Source: Eumeta japonica | Lineage: Eukaryota > Arthropoda > Insecta > Lepidoptera > Psychidae | Length of the DNA: 64,000 nucleotides | Assembly: GCA_005406025.1 (NCBI GenBank) | Contig: BGZK01000223.1 | Span: forward strand, 1 to 64,000 | Direction of reading: 5' to 3' | In this document: positions 48,001 to 58,650 of the stretch, one piece after another | Position numbering within the stretch: the stretch's first letter is position 1 | Layout: every line of letters starts with the position of its first letter | The notes under the pieces: generated by a model | The model's input: only the letters and a program-made list of their open reading frames with translations | Database searches by the model: none | Told to the model about the DNA's origin: nothing | Position numbers and translations under genes: made by a program

Positions 48001-48875
48001 ACGGAATATGTCTGTAGTATATACATGCTGCATGTTAAGAGTTTATGCATGTGCGTCCAAGTGTAGGACACATAATAAAATATAAACAGAAGTAACAATT
48101 TTCAGATGATTTGACAGTTGACGAAAACGTAAAATATGTAAATGAATAAAATGAAAACAAAAAATAGAAAAATATAATTGAAATATAATAACTAGTATTC
48201 CGATATTTCTTGCGATGATGTTTAAGAAGGCCTCCGTGTCATCATAGTTGTCTTTCAGCAAAAACTTTGTAACTTTGTTTTTACACTAATATTTTGTTGA
48301 GGCATATATGGACAGGGATTTTTAAAAGGGTCTATTTTAAGATTTAAAAATATATTTTTATTGATAGTAATATAATACATCACTGTAATATTATTATAAA
48401 TTAATAGATACTCGTATGTTTTACCTACCTTCTTAATATGTTACATACCAACAAACCACCACGGCATTTATTCTGAAATATTAATTTTATCCATTTTCAA
48501 TCTATAAATGTGATGAATTTCATCGAAATGTATTCAGCAGGTTATGCATGTTGAGTCACATACATCTATCAATTTTCAATCAATTTTCAAACACGTAAAC
48601 ATCTTTAAAAAGTTTCAAGATTACAATAGCAATAAGACAGGAATCGGAACATCGGTCCTACGGGGGCATCGCACGTGACTGTATTTGATATAAATACTTA
48701 CTCAAAAACATTCCATTAGCACCACAATGCGTCTCATACAAATGGCTACAGGTACTAATTATTATGAACAGCGATCAAAGCGAATAAAGAAAATATTAAT
48801 TATAATATCTAGTTCTTAGTTTCAGATTCGCTGGCCAGTACAGCGCGCGGTCACCCAACGATTGCATTCCGTTTA
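45072..48875. other. Gene-free stretch before the satellite array
   Basis: AT-rich. A minus-strand donor-like ACACG|GTAAGTAAAC near 45335 is the only splice-like signal I noted, with no exon to go with it. A 77-codon plus-strand frame at 45943-46176 is unassigned. Confidence 0.45.
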
Positions 48876-51636
48876 AAGCCGCGTAGGGACTGTGCGTTCC
48901 AGGTACGCGTGGTTTGGTCACGCGCACCTAGAACACACTATCCGTACATGTTACTATGCGTATAGATTAGTTGTAAGCCGCGTAGGAAACCAAGCCACGC
49001 GTACCTGGAGGTACGCGTGGCTTGGTTACGTGCACCTAGAACACGCTATCCGTACGTGTTACTATGCGTATAGATTAGTTGTAAGCCGCGTAGGAAACCA
49101 AGCCACGCGTACCTGGAGGTACGCGTGGCTTGGTTACGTGCACCTAGAACACGCTATCCGTACGTGTTACTATGCGTATAGATTAGTTGTAAGCCGCGTA
49201 GGAAACAAAGCCACGCGTACGTGGAGGTACGCGTAGCTTGGTTACGTGCACCTAGAACACACTATCCGTACATGTTACTATGCGTATAGATTAGTTGTAA
49301 GCTGCGTAGGAAACCAAGCTACGCGTACCTGGAGGTACGCGTAGCTTGGTTACGTGCACCTAGAACACGCTATCCGTACATGTTGCTATGCGTATACATT
49401 AGTTGTAAGCCGCGTAGGGACTATGCGTTCCAGGAACGCGTAGCTTCGTTACGTGCACCTAGAACACACTATCCGTACATGTTACTATGCGTATAGATTA
49501 GTTGTAAGTCGCGTAGGAAACCATGCCACGCGTACCTGGAGGTACGCGTAGCTTGGTTACGTGCACCTAGAACACGCTATCCGTACGTGTTGCTATGCGT
49601 ATACATTAGTTGTAAGCCGCGTAGGGACTATGCGTTCCAGGTACGCGTAGCTTGGTTACGTGCACCTAGAACACACTATCCGTACATGTTACTATGCGTA
49701 TACATTCGTTCTAAGCCGCGTAGGGACTATGCGTCCCAGGTACGCGTGGCTTGGTTACGCGCACTTAGAACACGCTATCCGTATGTGTTGCTATGCGCAT
49801 ACATTCGTTGTAAGCCGCGTAGGCATTGTGCATTCCAGGTACGCGTGGCTTGGTTACGCGCACCTAGAATACGCTATTCGTACGTTTTACTATGAGTATA
49901 CCTTCGTTGTAAGCCGTGTTGGGACTATGCGTCCCAGGTACGCGTGGCTTAGTTACGTGCACCTAGAACTCGCTATTCGTACGTGTCGCTATGTGTATAC
50001 ATTCGTTGTAAGCCGTGTAGGGACTATGCGTTCCAGGTACGCATGGCTTGGTTACGCGCACCTATAACACGCTATCCGTACGTGTTGCTATGCGTATACA
50101 TTAGCTGTAAGCCGCGTAGGGACTATGCGTTCCAGGTACGCGTAACTTGGTTACGTGCACCTAGAACACGCTATCCGTACATAATACTATGCGTATACAT
50201 TCGTTGTAAGCCGTGTAGGGACTATGCGTCCCAGGTACGCGTGGCTTGGTTACGCGCACCTAGAACACACTATCCGTACGTGTTGCTATGCGTATACATT
50301 AGTTGTAAGCCGCGTAGGGACTATGCGTTCCAGGTACGCGTAGCTTGGTTACGTGCACCTAGAACACACTATCCGTACATGTTACTATGCGTATACATTC
50401 TTTGTAAGCCGTATTGGGACTATGCGTCCCAGGTACGCGTGGCTTGGTTACGCGCACCTAGAATACGCTATCCGTACGTTTTACTATGCGTATACATTCT
50501 TTGTAAGCCGTATTGGGACTATGCGTCCCAGGTACGCGTGGCTTAGTTACGCGCACCTAGAACACGCTATTCGTACGTGTCGCTATGCGTATACATTCGT
50601 TGTAAGCCGTGTAGGTACTATGCGTTCCAGGTACGCATGGCTTGGTTACGCGCACCTATAACACGCTGTCCGTACGTGTTGCTATGCGTATACATTAGTT
50701 GTAAGCCGCGTAGGGACTATGCGTTCCAGGTACGCGTAACTTGGTTACGTGCACCTAGAACACGCTATCCGTACATGTTACTATGCGTATACATTCGTTG
50801 TAAGCCGTGTAGGGACTATGCGTCCCAGGTACGCGTGGCTTGGTTACGCGCACCTAGAACACACTATCCGTACGTGTTACTATGCGTATACAGTCGTTGT
50901 AAGCCGCGTAGGGATTGTGCATTCCAGGTACGCGTGGCTTGGTCAGCGCACCTGGAACACACTATCCTTACGTGTTGCTATGCGTATACATTCATTGTAA
51001 GCCGCGTAGGGATTGTGCATTCCAGGTACGCGTGGCTTGGTCAGCGCACCTGGAACACACTATCCGTACGTGTTGCTAAGCGTATACATTCGTTGTAAGC
51101 CGCGTAGGCTTTGTGCATTCCAGGTACGCGTGGCTTGGTTACGCGCACCTAGAATACGCTATCCGTACGTTTTACTATGCGTATACATTCTTTGTAAGCC
51201 GTGTTGGGACTATGCGTTCCAGGTACGCGTGGCTTGGTTACGCGCACTTAGAACACGCTATCCGTATGTGTTGCTATGCGCATACATTCGTTGTAAGCCG
51301 CGTAGGCATTGTGCATTCCAGGTACGCGTGGCTTGGTCACGCGCACCTGGAACACACTATCCGTACGTGTTGCTATGTGTATACATTCGTTGTAAGCCGC
51401 GTAGGTATTGTGCGTTCCAGGTACGTGTGGCTTGTTCAGCGCACCTGGAACACACTATCCGTACGTGTTGCTATGCGTCGTAGGGATTGTGCATTCCAGG
51501 TACGCGTGGCTTGGTCACGCGCACCTGGAACCCACTATCCGTACGTGTTGCTATGCGTATACATTCGTTGTAAGCCGCGTAGGGATTGTGTGTTTCAGGT
51601 GCGCGTGGCTTGGTCACACGCACCTGGAACGCAAAG
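48876..51636 (+). repeat. Satellite array, about 28 tandem units of 99 bp (some 108 bp)
   Basis: Units begin at the recurring 'aagccgcgtagg'. Spacing is 99 bp for most units, 108 bp for five units in the first third (starting near 48975, 49083, 49191, 49299 and 49506), 98 bp for two units near 50901-51097, and about 79 bp for one unit near 51473, which has lost about 20 bp. Each unit has the core 'ggtacgcgtggcttggttacgYgcacctagaacac' and 'tatccgtacgtgttRctatgcgtatacattcgttgt'. It is GC-richer than the flanks. Because 99 and 108 are multiples of three, two plus-strand frames stay open over many units (for example RVAWLRAPRTRYPYVLLCVY and RYAWLGYAHLEHAIRTCYYA). There is no gene context, so this is satellite DNA, not protein. 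Confidence 0.95.
48988..49027. repeat. 19-bp perfect hairpin inside a 108-bp satellite unit
   Basis: AACCAAGCCACGCGTACCT (48988-49006), two bases, then its exact complement (49009-49027). The same structure recurs, with small changes, in the other 108-bp units and accounts for the extra 9 bp relative to the 99-bp form. Confidence 0.93.
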
Positions 51637-54033
51637 CCCGCACGCGTCTTTACGAACGCTAGCGTTGCCGGACCACGAAAGGTAAACTACCTTTATTCGA
51701 AGTATTATTTTATTTTAAACGGGTTTTAAGTGATTGAGTAATTTTCACATAAATAATATTTTTCGGATTCCGTTATGTGTGAAAAGCCAACTGAATTATG
51801 AACAAGCAAAAGGTAATTCTAACTTTCTATAATCATTACTGAAAAGCAAACGAATTTGAATAAATATTAGTTTTTAGAATTTTATGGACAGCCAATGTTG
51901 GTCCCATACGCTATATTGAACTCACAGAAGTTTTGCTCCTCGTGTAATAGATAGTTTCTAAATCACAGCGTCAAATATCTTCGCTGTGATGTTATCTCAT
52001 ATATATATTCCTATAGTGTTACGTGTGTATGTCATTGGGTTTAGATGGTTTTATCTTCTGCGCTATGATTACAGTCTCTATCAGTTCTGTCACGTTTCTT
52101 CTTAAAATGTACAGCGATAATAGTAAGTGTGAGATCAAAAAATGTATGAAACGTTTGTATATTTTTTTTACCTAAAGCCTTCCGCCATTATTTTAATCGA
52201 CGTATTTTTGAGCTATTCTAGCTGAAATATAATTGTCTCAAATCTCAAAGATTTAATTTTCAGTTTTTACAGCTCAAAAATTCGAAAAATGGTTAAAATT
52301 TTTGTTGCTTTGGAGCTCGAAATTTTCAAAAACATATCTAATGATAATTTATTGTTTAAACGCAAAAAATGATTTTTGACCTTTATCAAGCTCTCCAAAA
52401 TAAAGTTTTAATGCATTTTTAGATTTTCGAGTTTAAACAACTAAATTTATTTAAAAGAAAGCGCTACTTCTTGATTTTTAAACAAATATATCTATCAAAT
52501 GCGTTGTTCAATTTTAATCGCTTTGCTAACACATTCTTAGCTCTATCAGTTCAAAAATTTATATGTATTGAAAAAAAATCTCAAATTTTACCTGATGTAT
52601 TTAGTTCAACGTTTCAGGAAGTCTAATTTAAATGAACTCCTTGCGAATATCGCAAATTGTGTTTCGATCGGTTAATCCGTTATAAAGTTACGCGTGGTTA
52701 ACACAGAGACACACACACACACACACACATACAGAGATGAAACGGAAAATGATCTATATACATTTCTAGGACCATAAAACGTCAATATCTGGGAAAAACT
52801 CTATGTTTACTAGATCTTGACTCTAAGAACTAGCAATGCTGAATTATCCATTGTATATTATTTTTCCCTATTTAGTTGCTGTTTTATATCATTATCTGTT
52901 TTACGCAGTTTTCCTTGCTATCTCCCTACTATTATGCTCCACTATTATTTGTATTATATATTACCCACATATATTACAAATTTATCCTACTAAGTATGTG
53001 GTGTTAAGTAAAGCGCAGTTTTGGACACCCATCTGGTTATAAGTATGTTAATTTTGAATGTCCTATTTTTTTATAGAAGTACAATTTGGTTCAACAAGCA
53101 TCATTCTACCCTTCCCTGTATAGATGGCGTGCCTGTAAAGTATATGCCCGCTGCTTCGCTCGGGTAGAAATAAAATTAATTTCCTTATTAACAGCTGAAA
53201 AATGTTCTCGTCTTGTAAATAGCTGCATATATCAATTTCCATGGCAATAAGTTGAATGGAAAAAGAGTTTATGCCAAAATTTCATTATAAAAAAAGGTAT
53301 AGGGGTATTATATCATCATGATGTTGCTATCTGCGCTCGCAAGCTAAAAATTAATTAATAGTACAAAATAATTCTCCCAAAAAAGAATATATTCCAGATT
53401 TTTTGAAATGAAATCTCTTACCCTTTACAACTACAAATATTTCACATAGCAATTATAAATCAATAAAAACAAAATGTAAAATATGATATCTCAATAGCTT
53501 AACAATTTATGTGAAAAATTATTTACAATAAAGGAACATTCATTTCTAATAATATTGTCATTGCTCACAATAAAATAAATAAAAGCTATAACAACATTTA
53601 ACTTTCTAACATTGTACAATAATCCCATAGCAACAACCCCTGTGAGTGATAGCCGAATGGAAGACTGCCGTGTTCAAGTCCGTTTAACACGTGTGAAATG
53701 ACATATCGTGCGGGAAAGCTGTTGTAAAATATAAACCCACAGAACTATAAGAACTGTTATTTATATCACAGCGGCGACTTCAATGGTAACGAATGCGGCA
53801 ACACCTGCCGTGTTATGAACACTAACGTAAGTATCGATTGACGCTGCAGATTCACCCTTGATATCTTATCACAACTTTTAGCGAATTGAGATGATATTGC
53901 GCATTCATTTGTCTTTATCGCTTATTTTATGAGATTACGACCTTTACGGCGTAGAATCGAGCTCCGTCCACTTCGTGTGGATCACTGATTACGATCTACT
54001 TGTCACGAATGTTTACTTACAAACTTCTACACG
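51637..54033. other. Gene-free stretch after the satellite array
   Basis: AT-rich, with a (CA)n run at 52709-52728 and a CCCGCG-type repeat tail at about 53140-53340. No host gene is seen. Confidence 0.5.
52709..52728 (+). repeat. (AC)n microsatellite
   Basis: A run of ten AC dinucleotides that follows 'cgtggttaacacagag', the typical end of a dispersed repeat. Confidence 0.9.
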
Positions 54034-54185
54034 CAAGGGCGGTTCCAGTTTTTAAGTCACACACACGAGATTCAGTCAGGACTGGTTCCAACTTCATTAC
54101 AACAGTAAGACAAAGAATCAGCCCGGGGAGTTATGACCCCGTGATCCGCCTCCCCTGGATCACTGTCTTCCGGGGTTTTGGAGTC
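54034..54185 (+). repeat. Dispersed repeat, copy 2 (paired with 42341-42503)
   Basis: Same orientation and block order as 42341-42503. It ends beside a 12-bp perfect hairpin (TTGGAGTCTGAC at 54178-54189 and complement at 54195-54206). Confidence 0.65.
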
Positions 54186-55149
54186 TGACTGCTTGTCAGA
54201 CTCCAAAGACTCATTCGTTAATAAGTCGTCATCGATATTTCTACCTTATTACAAAGTATTCTGACTGTATTACTGAATCAGATACCGTCTACGGATGATA
54301 CAGATATTTTATTTCTCTTAACTGCCTTGTCTCGCCGAATAATGCATGCCTATACTCGCGCGTTATTAAACATGCTATTGGCTTTAGGTTTTTGTCTTCC
54401 CTTCTATTGCACATATACGCTTCCTTAATATGATTCTAGGTTTTCTTCGGAATTTGGACAGGCAATACTTCGCCCACTTTTAGGCGAATTCAATATATCA
54501 CGTTATCACTTAATTCCAAATGTATCATGACAATTTTCTACGCATGCTTATTGATAAATAATCAGTGAACAGCGTATTTAAAACTTTATTTATTTTTGTA
54601 AAATATTGAGACATGAGAATTAAAAATGCTCATAGCTGCGACTCTGTTTTATTAGTACATAATGAACACACAAACCTAATTCGCGAGAAGACCGTTAAAG
54701 CGGTGATCGTGTCAGATTTTAACCACACCACTGCACGCCCTCCCAAAATCCTTTTATTTTAGACCGAAAGGCTTAAGATCATAAGCCTTCCGCGCTGTAC
54801 CTGTGGCGTCGCGCGCTCTTCGATGCCTCTGAGAACACTTCAAACCACTTTCTCCCGGTCCAGAAGATGTGGTTTAATGTGTTCTATATTTTTTTATATT
54901 TCGTTTTCAACTCAAATTTATATCGGCCGGTGTCAGAACCGAACCAGGCACCTTTTGATTTCAAAGGGACCTTTGACCTACCACCGGTATGAAAGATCAT
55001 TGAAGGCAGGTATATTCAACTATAGGTATTTAGATTACATATTTGATCTTTCGAGTGGGGGATAAGTGTACATATGTGGTAAAGCCATTTTGTGGTCAAC
55101 TTAACTGCGGCAACAAAATGGGTTCGTTCGACAGGCGAGACACGACACT

Positions 55150-55430
55150 CACAGAATACAGATGTGAAGTAACAGCTTCCGCTATTGTGTTTCGTTCAGT
55201 GAATGAGAGTGCCGGTGATCCACTCCCCTTCCATCAGATGTTCTATTCCACTATTCATTCTTAAAAGTTCCGGTAACCCCTTGCCTCCTCTCTCATATAT
55301 GCTATTCTTTTCTACAAAACCAGCAACACACTAGAGACACCTCTGAGGTTGCGAGTGTCCATGGGAGGCGGTGATCACTTGCTTTCTGGTAGCTCGCATG
55401 TTTGTTTGCGCCTCAAAATTTTATGTAATA
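55150..55430 (+). repeat. Lepidopteran-type short interspersed repeat, copy 1
   Basis: It has 'tgagagtgccggtgatcc...ccagcaacacactagagacacctctgaggttgcgagtgtccatgggaggcggtgatcac...'. The same end is found inverted at 58411-58650. This is a common sequence type in Lepidoptera, probably the end of a SINE or LINE. Confidence 0.6.
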
Positions 55431-55592
55431 AAAAACGAGCGAGCCTTACATCGCATATGATGTGTAACATTTGGTAGCTCACCTTGGTAATAAGCAACAT
55501 TAATATTATGTGCTGAAAAAAAAAATGATTCATGTAGTATTTGAAATGGTTTTTCGAAACGAAGAATATTTATTTTTAATAAAAATTGTATT

Positions 55593-55949
55593 TTATTTAA
55601 TTATCATTGGAGTAATGTAATTTTTTATTGAAGACAATTGTTTTTGTTCAATTTGAGGGAGAACGGAGACAATAGACTTACGATAACTAAAATATGAAAA
55701 ATATATTTGCGATTTCAAAGTATTTAGAAACCGTTGAAAAATTGTTTCAGTAACGGCACCACAGTTGGCTGTCGAAACATATCGATCTATGTTCATTTCG
55801 AGCTTGAATTCATCACTTAAAAAAGCTATGGGCGGCTCAGGTTCTGGTGAATTGACGTTTACGTTAAAATCAGCACTTAAAATCATGTGAAGAGAGTAAC
55901 AGTGCTTTTTAAAAAAATCAGGGCCACTTTTGTTGTATGTTAAAAGCAC
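55593..55949 (-). pseudogene. Fragment resembling an endonuclease/exonuclease/phosphatase domain from a mobile element
   Basis: The 118-codon minus-strand frame has ILSADFNVNVNSPE, FKLEMNIDRYVST, TETIFQRFLNTLKS and SYFSYRKSIVSVL in order. This resembles arthropod element-associated proteins with the pattern GDFNxNF ... LxMxxxxxxxTT ... TIDAVFxRYL ... SYFSYHxPI. In that pattern Asp and Asn of DFN and the His of SYH are candidate catalytic residues. Here the Gly is Ala and the His is Arg (SYRK), so it is probably a decayed copy. No other domain of such a protein is beside it. Confidence 0.45.
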
Positions 55950-56977
55950 AAAATTGATTTTTTTTTATGACTTTAAGAAGTTAACATTTGGCTTAAAGAT
56001 ATAATCAAATTTTTTTGGAAGTAGGATATAAACAAGGATCAAATTTCTTAATACTGATTAAAACAACTTTATTATAACTTCTAAAAAAGTCGGTTGATTC
56101 ATTTTTTTTTTTTATATTGACAAAATGAACTTAATTTGATAGTATTTTTTATTTTTATGAAGGTTATAAGATTCGAAATAGTCGCATATTTTGCGTACAA
56201 TTTGAAAAACTCGATCTTACATCCTACAAGAACTAAAAAAATCGTATACCTAAAAATGATAAATGGTACGGTTGACAACATTGGCTGACAGTGTCAATCT
56301 CTCGAAAAATGGGTTGGTTAGTACCATCTGACAGCTGGCACCGCGCGCGCTCATTGGTCAAATCAAATAGCGCGCGGCTTCCTGTTACTTCCATCCCGTT
56401 TCACGAAATCATTTACACAGTTTCCAGGAAAGCGAAGGAAAGATGTTACACATCATAAAAAATAAATACTTCTTTTTTTAGATATCATAATATATATTAG
56501 ATGGTAAATTTGGTATATCAATGTAAAGTAGAAGGCAAATCAAAATCAAATCGGCACGACATTAAGAAGTTTCTTAATTTTTTTAATAAAGTAGTACCTA
56601 ACTGTGAGGTAGTTCTGATTCCTTTGTTTACAAATTTCGGAAATAATGCGGTCGAAAACAAAAAAAAAAGAATCCTTCTGAATTTATAAACAAGAAATTT
56701 TCTTTTAAATGGTGTATTTATACAAAACAAAACAAATTATTTTGTTTTTAATTTTCAAAATGATCAAAATAATAAAAAAAACTGTGTTTTGCACAACAAA
56801 TGAGAGCAGGAAAATGATGCTACGACATGTTATATTTCAAGTTGACATCAATATCCGTTATGGTAGTCACTAGACAAATAACAGCTACAGTCCGAAAGAA
56901 GATGAACATACAAGGCTTACCAAGAGGACTTCGTTTCTATTTTTTTATATAAAACTTTAAAACTGGCAAAAAGCTTA
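55950..56977. other. Gene-free stretch
   Basis: AT-rich. Overlapping short frames on both strands at 56501-56730 are not supported as genes. Confidence 0.45.
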
Positions 56978-57705
56978 TCGGACCATGCTCAGTGTAGAGT
57001 TATTGCAAAGAAATGCACTACAGATGAAAAAAAACTACGTTGTTATACTTTTTTCCATGTTACCCGCACAAAATAAGTATAAGCACTTTAGTAGCCTATA
57101 ACTAGAGATACAAGAAGGTATGTCGACGATTACGCTTAAGCTAGTGTAAACTAAAGTGCACGGGCCAAACATCCATCTTCATGGAACTTACGTCCTTTTG
57201 TTGAGAGCACAACTTTTCAGCAATAACTCAATAACGGTTCATCCGATCATGTTCAAAATAATTTTCTTTTAAAGCATTTATTAAGCATTACCTTTATAAT
57301 TTTTTTTTTAATATTCTTTGGATCTAGAGTTTAAAGAATAAAGGGGGGGAGGACAATTTCTCCTATTTTCGGAGCAACTAATTCAGAAAATATACAAATA
57401 ATAAAAAAAATTCTCAGAAACTCTAGTGTTTTTAAAAAATTGTCGAAATGTGTGCCATTTGTTGATATTTGCAGAAAAAAAAATTCCTCTGTTTTTGGTA
57501 CATGTATAAATGCCCCTCTAAAAATAATTATTTTTGTTATTTAACTACTAAACTAAATAGCGGCTTATACAAGATACCTACATTCCAACTTTCATCAATA
57601 TATATGTTGTAGTTTTTGAGTAAATTGACTGTGACGTACTGACGGACGGATATGACGATAGTATAAGGGTTCCATTTTTTCTATTATACTTTCGCTCGCA
57701 ACTCC
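56978..57705 (+). repeat. About 745 bp interspersed repeat, copy 3
   Basis: The head is 'cggaccatgctcagtgtagagtt'; the tail runs through 'gcggcttatacaagatacctacattcc', 'gacggacggatatgacg' and 'agggttcc'. It is co-linear with 44341-45071. Confidence 0.75.
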
Positions 57706-58410
57706 AAACATTACTGTGAAATTGTTAATTCCATAGTTACACGGAATATAAATGTAATTTTTTTACAGTTAATTCAATGTTTACATCGATAAATACAGAA
57801 AAAGATATGAATACAGCTGAAAGCTTGCAAATTATTAATAAAAATAATAAATAAAATAGATAATAAATTTGAGCTGTTTGAATCCCACTATTTTTCGCGG
57901 GTCTTAAATAACGTCAAAAGCCACGATCAGTCGTTGTTTAGTTATTCCATAGACATTTTCAGTTTAACGGATATTCAAACCATGGAAGAAGCTATAAAAC
58001 CATTTAGCAGGTATCGTAGTACATCAAAGTGCAAAAACACTTTTAGAAGTACTCGCGATAAAATGTTTTTTTCTGTTTCGAGTGATATGAGAATATCAAA
58101 ACAAAGGTGCAAGATATGACAAGAGATTTTTTAGGAAGATAACCTTAATCTAAGTATTTAATAGTCATAAGTAAGTTTTGTATTGAATATTGCAGTAGGT
58201 AACTCTAATTTAAAGTTCAATAAAACATAAATTCAATAAAAGTCATCTATAAAACTAAACTTATTTTTATTTTACCTGTCTTTCCGTTAAGGTTATACCA
58301 AATTATTTTGATACAAAATATGTTCTTATGGATGCATCGATAATTGATAGAGTTGTCAAGTATCCTTTGACAAAACAACTTCCGGACATTTTTCATAAAT
58401 AACATTTTCG

Positions 58411-58650
58411 TCAAACAATCATGCGTCTACTAAAAAGCAGGTGACCATCGCCGCCCATGGACAAATGCAACCTCAGAGTAATCACCAGTGCATTGCCGGT
58501 TTTTTGGGTAAGAATGGGATATTTATGAAGGAAGAATGGGCTTATGGAGGGAAGATGGAGTGACAGAGGGAAAGTGGGATAATGTACGGAGAAAGGGTCA
58601 CCAGAACTTTGAACCTCTGGACTAAACGCTGTCTTCTGTGAGTGTGGCAC
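58411..58650 (-). repeat. Lepidopteran-type short interspersed repeat, copy 2
   Basis: The reverse complement of the 'ggttgc...gtccatgggMggcgRtgRtcac' end found at 55346-55430, followed by GA-rich sequence. The 79-codon frame over it is not a gene. Confidence 0.55.

Noticed and set aside
48876..51636. CRISPR-like array
   Set aside because: The whole unit is repeated without unique spacers, in animal DNA; it is a tandem satellite.
48892..51685. Overlapping long plus-strand frames as genes for a repetitive protein
   Set aside because: They arise because the satellite unit length is a multiple of three. Two different frames are open over the same DNA, and there is no start context, splice structure or plausible protein family.
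54890..55000. Possible tRNA-derived element with a box-B-like GGTTCGGTTCTGAC on the minus strand
   Set aside because: No matching box A or cloverleaf could be drawn, so neither a tRNA nor a SINE head is claimed.
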